A DNA stretch of 64,000 nt, taken from the NCBI GenBank assembly GCA_018340805.1, contig JACMZG010001911.1:57921064-57985063 (forward strand), given 5' to 3'. The position numbers were made by a program, and so were the translations under genes. Of the stretch, positions 30,639-41,353 are shown one piece after another. The notes beneath the pieces are model-generated. The model did not search any database. It saw only the letters and a list, made by a program, of their open reading frames with translations, and was not told where the DNA came from. How positions within the stretch are numbered: the first letter of the stretch is position 1; the number at the start of each line of letters is the position of its first letter. This stretch comes from Microvelia longipes (Eukaryota > Arthropoda > Insecta > Hemiptera > Veliidae).

Positions 30639-30942
30639 CATAGAGATATATTACTAGAGGGGCCTATTGGTTGATTTTGAAACATCGAAAAGTAACCTGA
30701 CCACATCGATTATCTTTTCATCAAATAAACAGAACAAAAAAACCGTAATTATATAGTAGAATGTTAAAATACAAATCACAACACAACAATCTGTGGGAAG
30801 CCGAAAACAATTGATTAATTCTATCCATAACTTCCTCTTGGAGGAGGTTTCAATGAGTTACACAGAGCCCTGAGATCCCCACTAAAATGTTTGAGGCCTC
30901 TCAATTTATTAAGATAGCTATGCCCCTCTAGTATATCTTCTA
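30639..30942. mobile_element. CATAGAGATAT MITE
   Basis: Ends CATAGAGATATATTACTAGA and CCCCTCTAGTATATCTTCTA are imperfect inverted repeats. The interior (GAAACATCGAAAAGTAACCT, GGGAAGCCGAAAACAATTG, GGAGGTTTCAATGAGTTACA) matches the element at 48807-49115 in inverted orientation. About 300 bp, no ORF. Confidence 0.65.
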
Positions 30943-31249
30943 TCGTATTCTTAATACAGGACTTTATTCTTCCTTATGGCGTAAGATAGTAGTATACATT
31001 CTCACATTTTGCTTCTGCCTCTTAAGAGGGATTTTTGTAATTATTATCTTAAAAGAAGAAACAGTTTTTATGAGAGATTTTCAAGCTAAAATCATAGCTA
31101 TTTAAAGCTATCTAAATATAATACTCTTATTCATGTTTCCAACCAAACCCTAAATGATGACCCTAAAGTCCCCTTTGTCCGCAAGCTATCCCGATCCCGC
31201 TATCAATCCTAATCTACTCGCATAATTCTTCAGTTGAACCATTCCTGAT

Positions 31250-31410
31250 AATCCTCCTAAGCCATAGAGATATATACTTGAGGGGGCACAGCCTATTTCA
31301 ATACATTGAAAGGCCTGAATCATCTTTTTGGGACTCTCAGGGGCTCTGTGTAACCTCATTGAAACCTCCTCTAAGAGTAAGTTGAGGTTATAACAAATCA
31401 ATCATTGTCA
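31250..31410. repeat. partial CATAGAGATAT MITE
   Basis: GCCATAGAGATATATACTTG, TTGAAAGGCCTGAATCATC, GGGGCTCTGTGTAACCTC and AAACCTCCTC reproduce one half of the element seen complete at 48807. The other half and end are missing. Confidence 0.6.
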
Positions 31411-32010
31411 GCTTTTCTTGCATTGTTCGGATTTTGTTTCCTATTAAAAATGTTGTATTGTAGAAGTTACTGTGTTTTTTAATGTCCATTTTATCATATT
31501 TAAGAGACTCTGACCGAGACCGAAACCAGACATTCTGGGGAGGGAGGGGGACTTACCACTACACCATCTCCGTTGGAATTTCTCTGCCAGAGAGAACATA
31601 TTTTAATCAACAATATTTATGGCGTACACAAAATATTTATTAAATTTACTTTAAAAAAGTTTACATTATTAACTGTCTTACATTTTTACCATTTAAATAA
31701 TCGACAAGTAGAAGACACTAAAAACATTAGCTCAGTACTGTTGTGTTATTATCTTACCCATCCTTCCCACTCAATTCCATATCGAACCCACATTCTGTAA
31801 TATTTTTAAATATATTTTCATCACTGTATGACTGTTATTTTTTTCGCCCACTACCCACTGACCTTCTTCATGCTCATCTTCTAAACTATACTTGAGAAAT
31901 ATATTTTACTTTGATTTCTTGAATAGGATATCCAGGAATTGAAGATACAGAAGCTTAATGATAATCTTTAAGCTTCTTTGTTATATTTGACTTTATATAG
32001 ACACTTTGAG
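31411..32010. other. no recognisable feature
   Basis: A few short frames, no supported gene. Confidence 0.3.
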
Positions 32011-32011
32011 G

Positions 32012-32245
32012 GAGTCACTCGTGGTGTATTGGTTAAGGTACGCGGCTAATACACAAAATTAATGGACTTTAAACTTCCGCGTTTATTTAGTCATGGGTTC
32101 AATCCCAACACAGGGCTCTGGGATTTTTATGAGAGGGATAAAAATTCTGCGTACCACGTCCTTCAGAGGGGCTGTAAAGTCGGTGGTCTCGTTAAAGATC
32201 CCTCACCCTAAATGAAACTGGGTATAGGCAAAATTTAGGACCCTG
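32012..32245 (+). mobile_element. tRNA-derived SINE
   Basis: TGGTGTATTGGTTAAGGTA at 32022-32040 is a good A box, and GGTTCAATCC at 32096-32105 a B box lacking one base. The distance between them is longer than in a tRNA because of ~45 extra bases. The body (CACGTCCTTCAGAGGGG, GTAAAGTCGGTGGTCTC, GTTAAAGATCCCTCACCC) resembles the conserved central region found in several animal SINE families. No second copy is in the window and the 3' end is not defined. Confidence 0.65.
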
Positions 32246-32347
32246 ATTGTAGATTCATTATAGTGTGTCTGCCTTGTAGTTTAAAGTGTATGGTTTAACA
32301 GCAAGGGCACGTGTTGTTCCTAGTTTTTACTTGACTATATGGCTCCG

Positions 32348-32573
32348 TATCGTTCCGTCGACAAATCGTTCCGTCGACAATAATTTACAAATAATTTGAG
32401 TTTATCGACGGAATGATTTGTCCACGGAACGAATCGGGTTGTTGCGTCGACAAATCAGTCCATCGACAAATCATTCCGTCGACAAGATATTTGTCGACGA
32501 ACTGATTTGTCGACGCAACAACCCGATTCGTTCCGTCTACAAATTTTTCCGTCGACTGTCGACGGAACGAAAT
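32348..32573. mobile_element. inverted-repeat element rich in GTCGAC
   Basis: About 226 bp with ends CGTTCCGTCGAC and GTCGACGGAACG. Sub-motif TTCCGTCGACAAATC and its complement recur about ten times in both orientations, so the unit is both internally repeated and palindromic. Larger inverted blocks are AACGAATCGGGTTGTTGCGT and ACGCAACAACCCGATTCGTT. Confidence 0.6.
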
Positions 32574-32832
32574 CACACCGACTATGAGTTAGGGAAAATA
32601 TGTATGATTGCTTGAAAAAAGCATGAGAGCAACCATAGAAATTCACAAAATCACAGCTGTTCTGTCTAGATTAGATGAAATATACCTACACTTGAAATTA
32701 AAAGGAGTAGAACAGTATATTAGGGAGCTGACAAAAAGGGCCCAACAACGTGGCCTACTTTTCTGGTAGTTACTACCACTCCCCTCATATTTCTACTACT
32801 AGATACTTTGAGGATGGCCAAAGTCAGATTTA

Positions 32833-33081
32833 GGCCCATATTCAAAGACATTTTCCTAAAGGAACCCTTAAGGAGAATGTTAGGAAAATGTTTTTAAGCC
32901 ACGAAAACCATGTTTTTCCTACTTTTAAACACGGGAACGATCATTTAAATTTCGTGGCTTAAAAAAATTTTCCTTACCTAAACCTAACATTCTCCTCTCC
33001 TTAAGGAGACCTAACATTTTTCTAACTTTCTCCTTAAGGATCCCTTAAGGAGAATGTTAGGAAAATGTCTTTGAATACACT
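32833..33081. mobile_element. GGCCC-ATATTC hairpin MITE with nested second hairpin
   Basis: Third member of the family at 653 and 15099, here 249 bp. Its arm is interrupted at about 32893-32964 by TTTTTAAGCCACGAAAA ... TTTCGTGGCTTAAAAAA, an unrelated hairpin of ~70 bp. The family arms repeat CTCCTTAAGGA and CCTAACATTTT several times. Confidence 0.65.
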
Positions 33082-33526
33082 CCTTAGTGTAGGGTAGCTA
33101 TCTATAGATCTGTGGAAACATATACTAACTTTTCGAAGTTGGCAGGACTAACCTAGTGTGATGACGGTTAGTGGGCCTGACCGAGCTAAGACTCCTTGTT
33201 TTCCGATATAACTCGAATTACACCGGTGTTTATCAAACAGTCAATTCTATCTTTAGAGAATTTTATACTATAGTATACAATTGTATTTTATTTATATATT
33301 TTTATAGTATAACTTTTATTTATACTATAGTATACTATTAGTATAATTTTATACTATAGTAATGCGTTGCATCAGAGACTCACATAAGTCAGAATCAAAT
33401 ATAAAGTGGTTCACCATATTGGCTTTCATTTTAAAATGATCGGTTATTTAGATAATTTTATTCATGTTTAATTTTATTATTGTTTTATTCTTTATTTTTT
33501 TATTGTTTAATTTTATGTTTTTTTTT

Positions 33527-33558
<32 letters not shown>

Positions 33559-34660
33559 TTTTTTTATTATTGTTTAAAATTTATTCGTGAAAAACACGAT
33601 TTTTTCACTCAAAATGTTTTTCCTTGCTTCTCCCTAGCTCTTATTTAAGTGCAATGCTGAGAAATGGTTCGAAGAAACCTAGGAACAACCTAGAAGAGAT
33701 TTTTGATTCCGAATACGGTCCTTTATCACTATCCATCTCTGCCTCAAGAATTTTTGACTGACAAAATACATTTTACTCTCTTGGTTCTTTTTTATTAATT
33801 CTATTTTATTTATTTATTTTACAGGTAAGATCAGTAAAAATTTGAACTGTTATAAGTAAGTAATTTTATGTTTATTTATTTATTTTATATAATTCACAAT
33901 ACATTTTTTATACACATGCAACATACATTTATAAAATATATATGAATTTACCCCTCACAAGAAGGCAAAAGCCTATGCATTGTTATACTTTAAGATCATA
34001 TATAAAGATTATAACTTGAAAGATATTTCATTTGAAATTTCGGGTAACATGCATTAAGATTTTCTTTTCTTCGTTTAAATTATCTTTAAAATCTAAATGC
34101 GTGCGATTTATTCGCGTATCAATTTAAAATTTTACGTATTATCATTTGATTCTTTATAGATAAAGTGAGAAAGTGTTGTAATGTTAAAAGTTTTTATGTT
34201 TCGAGAAACTATCTGTTGCTATGGTTACAATGAGAGGAGTAATGACGTCATAGACCTTCCCCCCCTCTTCTATTGTACATATTTCCTTATGTGGTCCTAT
34301 CCATAGAATTTAATGTCTCAATAAAAATAACATTACGACTACAGATTTCAACAAGGGTTTTTTGAAACTTAGTTGTCATAATAGGTTTAGTTTCCCTACC
34401 TCTAAAGGAAGAGGAACTAAAACTAAAGGAGGGAACTAAAACTAAACCATTGCGTAAGAAAAAGACGTAATACCCAATATTGTCATCAAATATAGACGTT
34501 TCAGCGCCTACAAATCCCAAAACATTTGTATCTGTGTGTATGTACGAGTGTATGAATGTGCACATTTCTTTAAATAGGCTACTGCAACTAAAATGGCTGA
34601 TCCACCCATCTGAGGAAGAAATTATTGGATCTTAGGATTAATCAAAATGGCATTATTTAC
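33082..34660. other. AT/T-rich stretch without gene
   Basis: Palindromic TATACTATAGTATA clusters at 33265-33360, a T-rich low-complexity zone at 33425-33580, and TTATTTATTTATTT tracts at 33808 and 33870. No supported gene. Confidence 0.45.
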
Positions 34661-34667
34661 ATTTTAG

Positions 34668-34674
34668 GATGTAT

Positions 34675-34760
<86 letters not shown>
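34668..34760. repeat. (AT)n microsatellite
   Basis: Almost pure AT dinucleotide tract. Confidence 0.95.
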
Positions 34761-34761
<1 letters not shown>

Positions 34762-34869
34762 GCGTCTCCACCAATCTCGGGATAAGGTTATGAATAAAAG
34801 CACAGCTTTATATGAAAACTATATATTTATTTCTAGCCTACGTTTCGGATTTAACTAAGGTATTCATGT

Positions 34870-34900
34870 ATAATATATATATATATATATATAATATATA

Positions 34901-34972
<72 letters not shown>
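34870..34972. repeat. (AT)n microsatellite
   Basis: AT tract with two TAATAT phase shifts, about 110 bp after the previous one. Confidence 0.95.
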
Positions 34973-34974
<2 letters not shown>

Positions 34975-35384
34975 GTTCATTTTCTACGATTCCTTTATAT
35001 TTGTATTTGCTAGAATAGTTATAACAGATAGTAACTTTCTAAGATAATAAAATTTGATGTTTATAAAGAATGCAAAGGAAATATACTCGTTTCTATATCT
35101 TATGTATAATAGTACTTATATTAGTTTAGATTGAAACTTTGTACGTGTGTTATTACTATTATTACATGCTTATACATTATACATCGCTGCTTGTCAGGTA
35201 ATTGCAGGCTACAACCCAGCTCTTCCGTTCGGTATAAGCCGTATTATTGCTCTTAAATACAGTCTTTCTGTGTATCGCATACTTTATCTTAAGCAAAGAA
35301 ATTTGAATTATTTGTTAACTTTAACCATATTGGCTGCGCCATTTTTAAATTTACCGGCTTGAAAAGTGTATTTTATTTTTTTAC
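34973..35384. other. no recognisable feature
   Basis: Includes CAGGTAATTGCAGGCTACAACCC-like moderately GC-rich text at 35195-35225 but no gene is recognisable. Confidence 0.3.
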
Positions 35385-36370
35385 TTTCCAAAAACTTTCA
35401 AACGATGTAAAAAAATGTTTTGCGTCAAAAATTGTTTCAAGTTGTCTGCCATATTGGACGCTGTTGCATAAAATACATTTACATTGCATACTACACTTAC
35501 ATACATTATAGTATAGAATACATTTACATTGCATACTACACTTACATACATTATAGTATAAAATACATTGCATACTACTCTTACATACATTATAGTATAA
35601 AATACATTTACATTGCATACTACTCTACATACATTATAGTATAAAATACATTTACATTGCATACTACTCTTGCATACATTATAGTATAAAATACATTTAC
35701 ATTGCATACTACACTTACATACATTATAGTATAAAATACATTTACATTGCATACTACACTTACATACATTATAGTATAGAATACATTTACATTGCATACT
35801 ACTTACATACATTATAGTATAAAATACATTTACATTGCATACTACACTTACATACATTATAGTATAAAATACATTTACATTGCATACTGTAGTATACTAT
35901 GCATTTACATTGCTACTACACTTACATACATTACATAGTATAAAATACATTTACATTGCATACCACTTACATACATTATAGTATAAAATACATTTACATT
36001 GCATACTACACTTACATACATTATAGTATAAAATACATTTACATTGCATACTACACTTACATACATTATAGTATAAAATACATTTACATTGCATACTACA
36101 CTTACATACATTATAGTATATAAAAACATTTACATTGCATACTACACTTACATACATTATAGTATAAAAATATTTACATTTACTATTGCATTTACATATA
36201 CTACACTTACATACATTATAGTATAAAATACATTTAATTGCATACTACACTTACATACATTATAGTATAAAATACATTTACATTGTATACTACACTTACT
36301 TTTATAAAAGTATAAAAGCACGTAATACACATAATAGTATAAAATACTATTAAGTGGCATACCACACTTT
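35385..36370. repeat. 45-bp minisatellite next to a TCGTTTGAAAG repeat
   Basis: About 20 units of ACATTGCATACTACACTTAC, ATACATTATAGTATAAAATA, CATTT. The period is a multiple of three, which explains long meaningless minus-strand frames with MYVSVVCNVNVFYTI repeats. Just before the array (35385-35470, reverse complement) lies CCAATATGGCAGACAACTTG and CATCGTTTGAAAG, the same text that precedes the 23790 array. The last units (after 36160) are degraded. Confidence 0.9.
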
Positions 36371-36717
36371 TATACATTTATTGCATGAATAAAGCAGTAT
36401 CTCTATAAAGCAGATACTTTAAACTGAGTGAGATACAGTTCCGGCGTACGCTGTACCCGTATCTTTCGCATTTCTTTGAAGTAATTTAGCGGCTTTCCTA
36501 AGAAAAAAATGAAGTAATGTTTTTTTTATATAATACTAACGTTTTAGATTTAAAACAAATTATGTCACCTTAGTAATTTCTTAGCGGAAGTAGAAAAATC
36601 CTTGCCTGTCATTATAAATGAGTTATTTAAGTTTAAAATGTATGACTAAGCATTTAAAGACATTAAAGACAATTTATCATTATTTACCTTTGATTTGTTT
36701 TAACGAATTTCCGAAAT
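36371..36717. other. no recognisable feature
   Basis: AT-rich, no supported feature. Confidence 0.3.
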
Positions 36718-37210
36718 AATGAGCTAGGCCGCCCCCGGGAAAATGTTAAAAATTGATCGGTCCCCTGTATAAATTTAGAGGATACCACTCCCCTAAAAAT
36801 GGATATAATGGGCTCTGACCCCTAGAATAGGAAACACATTTTATTCCCAATGGTGTAAAGTAACTTTTCATTCCCAAGGGAGTGAAAAATCACTTTTTGC
36901 TCCCAAGCGAGTGAAAAGTCATTTTTTACTCCCAAGCGAGTGAAAAGTCACTTTTTGCTCCCAAGCGAGTGAAAAGTCACTTTTTACTCCCAAGCGAGTG
37001 AAAAGTCACTTTTTACTCCCAAGCGAGTGAAAAGTCACTTTTTCTACCTTAAGAGTGAAAAGTGCTTCTTTACTCTCTAAAAACTACTCAATAAACTTTA
37101 CATTACACACTGACAGGAGATAAAAATTAATAAAATATGTATTTGGCAACTTCGATCAAACGTATTTCAACTCATTATGACGTCACGTAACGCCTATGGC
37201 AGGTAAATTA
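36718..37210. repeat. CCGGGAAAAT dispersed repeat with expanded 29-bp array
   Basis: Landmarks CCCCCGGGAAAATGTTAAAA, GATCGGTCCCC, TAGAGGATACCACTCCCCTA and GATATAATGGGC also occur at 48310-48450. Between 36850 and 37080 the motif CACTTTTTACTCCCAAGCGA plus GTGAAAAGT (29 bp) is repeated about seven times, against two units at 48440-48545. Both copies then continue with CTACTCAATAAAC / CTAGTCAATAAAC. Confidence 0.75.
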
Positions 37211-37616
37211 TACAAGTTCGCTAAAGTGAATGATTATTAGATACAGTTGCTTAAGTAATCTATGCAGCACGAAGCTTAGTGTGTATGGCAATGACTTAAA
37301 CATTATACAACTTGAAAAGCCTTATACGGTATTAAACTTATAATGAAACTAAAAGTATTAACCTTCACCTAATCATGATCTCTTTATTATTATTAAAGAC
37401 TTAGTCATCATATTTGGTAACACTGCTCATACAGTAAAGTCCAATAAAATAAATCCATTCATATGTGAATTTCCACAGGAAAAAGGAGCTTTTGAGTTTG
37501 GGGTCATGGAGGGTGTTATTTTATTTATTTATTTTACAAATATACGGGCACGGGTCCTCTACAATACTATATAAACGTACATGGTAACAGCTTTCTTTTT
37601 AACATTTTTATAGAGT
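37211..37616. other. no recognisable feature
   Basis: AT-rich, with a TTATTTATTTATTTTACA tract at 37523-37540. No gene seen. Confidence 0.3.
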
Positions 37617-37941
37617 AAAATGGTTTATAACTATATTCATATTTTTTTTTTATGTTTTTATAATGTTTTAACTATGTTTTCATAAGAATAATCGATGATA
37701 CACCACATCTAATTTTATGTTACGCGTATTTTTTACGTATTTTTGTGTTTGTTATTTTCAGGTTTTTTATTATATTTTTGTTGTTAATGTTTTCAAAATA
37801 ATAATAAAAACAAACACAAAAATACGTAAAAAATACGTAACATAAAATTAGATGTGGTGTATCATCGATTATTCTTATGAAAACATAGTTAAAACATTAT
37901 AAAAACATTAAAAAAATATGAATATAGTTATAAACCATTTT
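37617..37941. repeat. 325-bp hairpin (inverted repeat, ~145-bp arms)
   Basis: The left arm AAAATGGTTTATAACTATAT ... CATCGATTATTC-complement ... ACGTATTTTTGTGTTTG is mirrored on the right, ending ATATAGTTATAAACCATTTT. Arms are nearly identical, including GATACACCACATCTAATTTT. The ~50-base loop is TTATTTTCAGGTTTTTTAT-like. It is probably a young fold-back element; no ORF. Confidence 0.75.
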
Positions 37942-38079
37942 AGAACAAATAAAAAAAACACAAACAACAAAAAAACATTTAAAAAATAATAAAATATGTT
38001 CATAAACGAAAAAGAGAAAGGCATATATCGATTATTCCTACGTCACATCTCTAAACTAAAAATATATCGATATAGTATT

Positions 38080-38825
38080 AATAACAGGGTGCACCGTATA
38101 CCGAAGATTTACCAAAACGCCTTTTTGGATCGGAATAAAATATGATACAAAAATCAACCTCATTGAAGTATGTGTAACGTCATTTACCGTTCAAGTCATT
38201 CAATAAAAATTGAACAATGCTGAGAGATGAAACTTGTCACATATGTAATTCTTATGCATAGTCACATACGTGCCATATCTCAATCCGATAGCATCATTTT
38301 TCCGCGTTTTATGATTTTTCGTAGTCATTATTGCGGGTTAATGACATCATAAAAAATATTTTCTGAATAGCACAACTACAGCGGTATAACTTTTGTACAA
38401 AATTTCAACTCTAGCATATAACACTGGGCGCTATGATGATACACACACACACACACACACAGACAGACAGCTTTGGGAAAACTACTCAGGAGGCCTTAAA
38501 AACACCTGAAACGGATAATTCTGGTTTCATCCCGGTTTCGGATTTTTTTGCAAACACAATACTTTTCCTATATACCTACGGTAGAAATGAGGAAAAGTAT
38601 GAAACCAATTAAGAAAAGATCGGGTGTGGGGTACCTCTGAATTTTTTCTCAGCTTGTGTGAAAAAAGGAAACTTTGACCATTTCGCTCGTCCTTGGAATA
38701 TATAAATTACCATATTTATTTGTCAGTACTCTTTCGGACTCCCTTTGCTCATTCTCAGACAGTGCGAAAACCCTTTTTATTCCTAGCAGTCATCCATATA
38801 GGTACTAAATTTGCTCGAAACCGTT
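38080..38825 (-). mobile_element. 5S-containing repeat, reverse copy with decayed 5S part
   Basis: Plus-strand landmarks: AATAGCACAACTACAGCGG, CACACACACACACAGACAG, CTACTCAGGAGGCCTTAAAA, ACACCTGAAACGGATAATTC, AATACTTTTCCTATATACCT, ATGAGGAAAAGT, GATCGGGTGTGGGGTACC. The 5S-derived block at about 38779-38825 is hardly recognisable (AGCAGTCATCC, TAGGTACTAAATTTGCT). The order of blocks differs from the minus-strand copies at 17561 and 24615, so two fragments may be joined here. Confidence 0.55.
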
Positions 38826-38830
38826 TATAA

Positions 38831-39154
38831 ATAGTTGCTTTATTTCATAACTTTTTTTACAGAAGGTATTGGTTTTTCCAAGTACCTTCTAAAAGCCGTT
38901 CGCTTACTGCACTTGTAGAACCGCTGTCTTTAGCTATTTGTCATAGAAATGTATTTCAGGTCTGCATCCTTCAAGTCCTTAGAGTTCTCAAGTTATATCC
39001 CAGGAGTAGCGTCCCCTACCTCTGGTCGTCCTTGCCTGGGATTAACCACTACTTTATGACTGACTATCCTCTTAGGCCTTATTATACTTTAGTCCAGTTC
39101 TGGTCATTTAGTTGTACAGACAACTTTCTTACCCGGCGTCCGTGGATTCCTTAA
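38831..39154 (+). other. open frame of ~107 codons without ATG start, possible exon or relic
   Basis: A frame stays open from 38831 to a stop at 39152-39154 and is preceded by CTTTTTTTACAG at 38851-38862, which looks like a splice acceptor. The protein (YWFFQVPSKSRS ... HYFMTDYPLRPYY ... TRRPWIP) has no similarity that I recognise. The local GC content is higher than around it. In AT-rich DNA a few open frames of this length are expected by chance, so this is only a candidate. Confidence 0.2.
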
Positions 39155-39894
39155 CTTCACTGACCTACCAATATTAGTTATTAATAGTTTCTTTTTCATC
39201 TTTTAGTGCTTTTATTATGTGTTTACTTTAGTGACTTCAAAATGATAATTTTTATATATATTCATTGATTTAAAAAATTGTATTAATAAATGATAGATTT
39301 GTATTAATTAGTTTGATTTATTATCAGTGTTCGTTAAAGATGTTTTATATTGTGAATCAACAAGTGTCTTGAATGGATTTAATGGAGTAAAACCAACTGA
39401 CAATTTTACTGTTGTAAGTTTTTGTTAACTTTCTATTGAACCTGTTTTTTTTTATTTTATATATTATATATTATATATTTTAAATTTATTCGTGTTTATG
39501 TTGGTTGAAACACTTGTTCCAATTCTGAGTTTTAACTGCGTGTGTTGTCTTTAAGTAAAATAAATACTATATTTTATTAAATGATTTCTTTAAATTACAA
39601 AAAAAAATTCTTTATACCATTTGATACTACCGAGTTTTGCAAAGCATGAATAGTTTACTCAATTGCATTTTGCTTGTTGCATTTCTTAGGCGTCCCTCGC
39701 ACTATTATATTGTGTCATAAATTCTTTAAAAGATAAATTCTTCATTTTACGAAATAAATTCTTTATTTTACGAAATAACTTGGGTTCATTTTAAATATCT
39801 ATTTTAACTAAATAAATATGGAAATAATTTATTGTTACTGCAGATGTTACCGCGATATATGAATATTCATAATTTTTTTTATTAATGATTTTTT
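39155..39894. other. mostly featureless; family fragment at 39615-39725
   Basis: TTTGATACTACCGAGTTTTG followed by CAAAGCATGAATAG (39620-39653) is the terminal repeat of the element at 40718-41353. It is joined to an inverted piece of the same element (TTGCTTGTTGCATTTCTTAG ... ATTATATTGTGTCA). Confidence 0.4.
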
Positions 39895-40210
39895 CTATAA
39901 TTAATGACATTTTTGCTGTCATTAATTAAAGTTAATGGTGGTGTACAAAAAATTTTCCATATAGGACAACTGCACCTAGGGATCGATTTTTGTACTAAGT
40001 TTAATATTTGTGTAGCATAAATACAAGAGGAACTACGATGATAACATACACTCACAATAATACAGACAGACAACTTGGTAAAAACCATACAGAAGGTCTT
40101 AAATCTGAAAATACCTGAGTAATTATTCAGTTGAAACCTCGGTTTCAGAATTTTAATGCAAAAACAAAATTTTACCTTTGTACCTCAACTGTGTAAATGT
40201 GGAAAAGTTA
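39895..40210 (-). repeat. 5S-containing repeat, 5' fragment
   Basis: Reverse-oriented 5' part of the family: ACTACGATGATAACATACAC, CAGACAGACAACTTGG, AACCTCGGTTTCAGAATTTT and a degraded AAAATTTTACCTTTGTACCT. There is no 5S-derived block in this fragment. Confidence 0.5.
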
Positions 40211-40266
40211 GAAATAGTCTTAATTGTTTCTATTTTTAATTGTAACACGCCCACTGTTGGTATAAC

Positions 40267-40296
40267 CTCCTTTAGACATTAGAATGTCTAAAGGAG
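40267..40296. repeat. perfect hairpin CTCCTTTAGACATT
   Basis: 14-bp arms CTCCTTTAGACATT and AATGTCTAAAGGAG separated by two bases. A short 84-codon frame starts inside it (40284) but resembles nothing that I know. Confidence 0.5.
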
Positions 40297-40534
40297 TGAT
40301 TAAGTTACCAAAAGTCAATGTAGAAGTGTGTAAATGTAGCAATAGCAGTTTCCATATATCTGTTTACTTTTACAACATGTTATTATCTGTAAATCTCGAT
40401 TCTAGTCATCTTATTACCGTCAAAGATCATTTTAATAGACACAATATAATTGTGCGAGAGACACCAAGGAAATGTAACAAGCAAAATGCAATGCTACATC
40501 TGGGAACTGTTCCATCATTCGACATTCGTCATCA

Positions 40535-40981
40535 TTGATGGCTCGACATAATGTCATGTCCCACTCTGTTTCGTTACGTCTAACTTATCAGGGCGCTGAC
40601 AGAGCCTGAACTCACTCTGACCTTCAATTAATTCCGAAGAATATAATGTGAAGTATTTACCAGAGACGAGTAGTGCTCTCTTACTGCCATCATGCATGGC
40701 AAGCAAAACATATATTATTTGATACTACCGAGTTTTGCAAAACATGAATAGTTGACACAATATAATTGTGCGAGAGACACCTAGGAAATGTAACAAGCAA
40801 ATATATGTTTTGCTTGCCATGCATGATGGCGGTAAGAGAGCACCGGTCGTCTCTGGTAAGTACTTCACATTATATTCTTCGGAATTAATTGAAGGTCAGA
40901 GTGAGTTCAGGCTCTGTCGGCGCCCTGATGAGTTAGACGTAACGAAACAGAGTGGGACATGACATTATGTCGAGCTATCAA
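40535..40981. repeat. long inverted repeat (~178-bp arms)
   Basis: Left arm 40535-40714 (TGGCTCGACATAATGTCATG, CTCTGTTTCGTTACGTC, CGGAATTAATTGAAGGTC complement, CATCATGCATGGCAAGC) is inverted at 40801-40981 with only a few differences. The ~86-bp loop contains TTTGATACTACCGAG and GCGAGAGACACCTAGG. Confidence 0.75.
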
Positions 40982-41353
40982 TTAGTATGTTCACACACAC
41001 TCTAGATCCACGGATCGTATAGAATACATATACAATACGGTCAACTAACTTCACGGTTCTTGCAGCGTATTTGTTTAGTCGATCGAGTGATAACTGATCC
41101 CGCCAAAACATGGCGTCTTGTATAGTGAACCTTCACTTTTGGTTATAAGGAAGTTTAAAACAAAAATATATTTTAATTAAATTGTGATTTCTTTGCGTAA
41201 TAATTAAGTTACATTAAAAAAAATAATATTCCAAAAGTTATTTGATCAAAACGGTTATATAGAAGTGAAATAAAGTGAAATAAAAGTTCGACGAGAAGAT
41301 CGAACTTTTGCAACTATTCATGTTTTGCAAAACTCGGTAGTATCAAATGATAT
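40718..41353. mobile_element. element with ~37-bp terminal inverted repeats
   Basis: TTTGATACTACCGAGTTTTG, CAAAACATGAATAGTTG at the left is exactly inverted at 41317-41353 (CAACTATTCATGTTTTGCAA ... CTCGGTAGTATCAAA). It includes the right arm of the previous inverted repeat, so the two structures overlap. Single ends also occur at 39620. No transposase-like frame. Confidence 0.6.
41020..41115 (-). repeat. copy of the 27585-27700 repeat
   Basis: On the minus strand TTTTGGCGGGATCAGTTAT, CGATCGACTAAAC and CTGCAAGAACCG follow the same order as at 27585-27660. The GATCGTAT ends are also shared. Confidence 0.5.

Noticed and set aside
33808..33970. TTATTTATTTATTT tracts as LINE 3' tails (also 37523 and 62925)
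   Set aside because: Simple-sequence tracts alone are not enough; no shared element body was seen next to them.
35381..36360. Cys/Tyr/Val repeat proteins on the minus strand
   Set aside because: The 45-bp array has a period divisible by three, so open frames are automatic; they occur in two overlapping minus-strand frames.
40284..40538. 84-codon ORF as a host gene
   Set aside because: It starts inside a perfect hairpin and ends in the arm of a long inverted repeat; composition and context are those of mobile-element debris, and nothing in the protein is recognisable.
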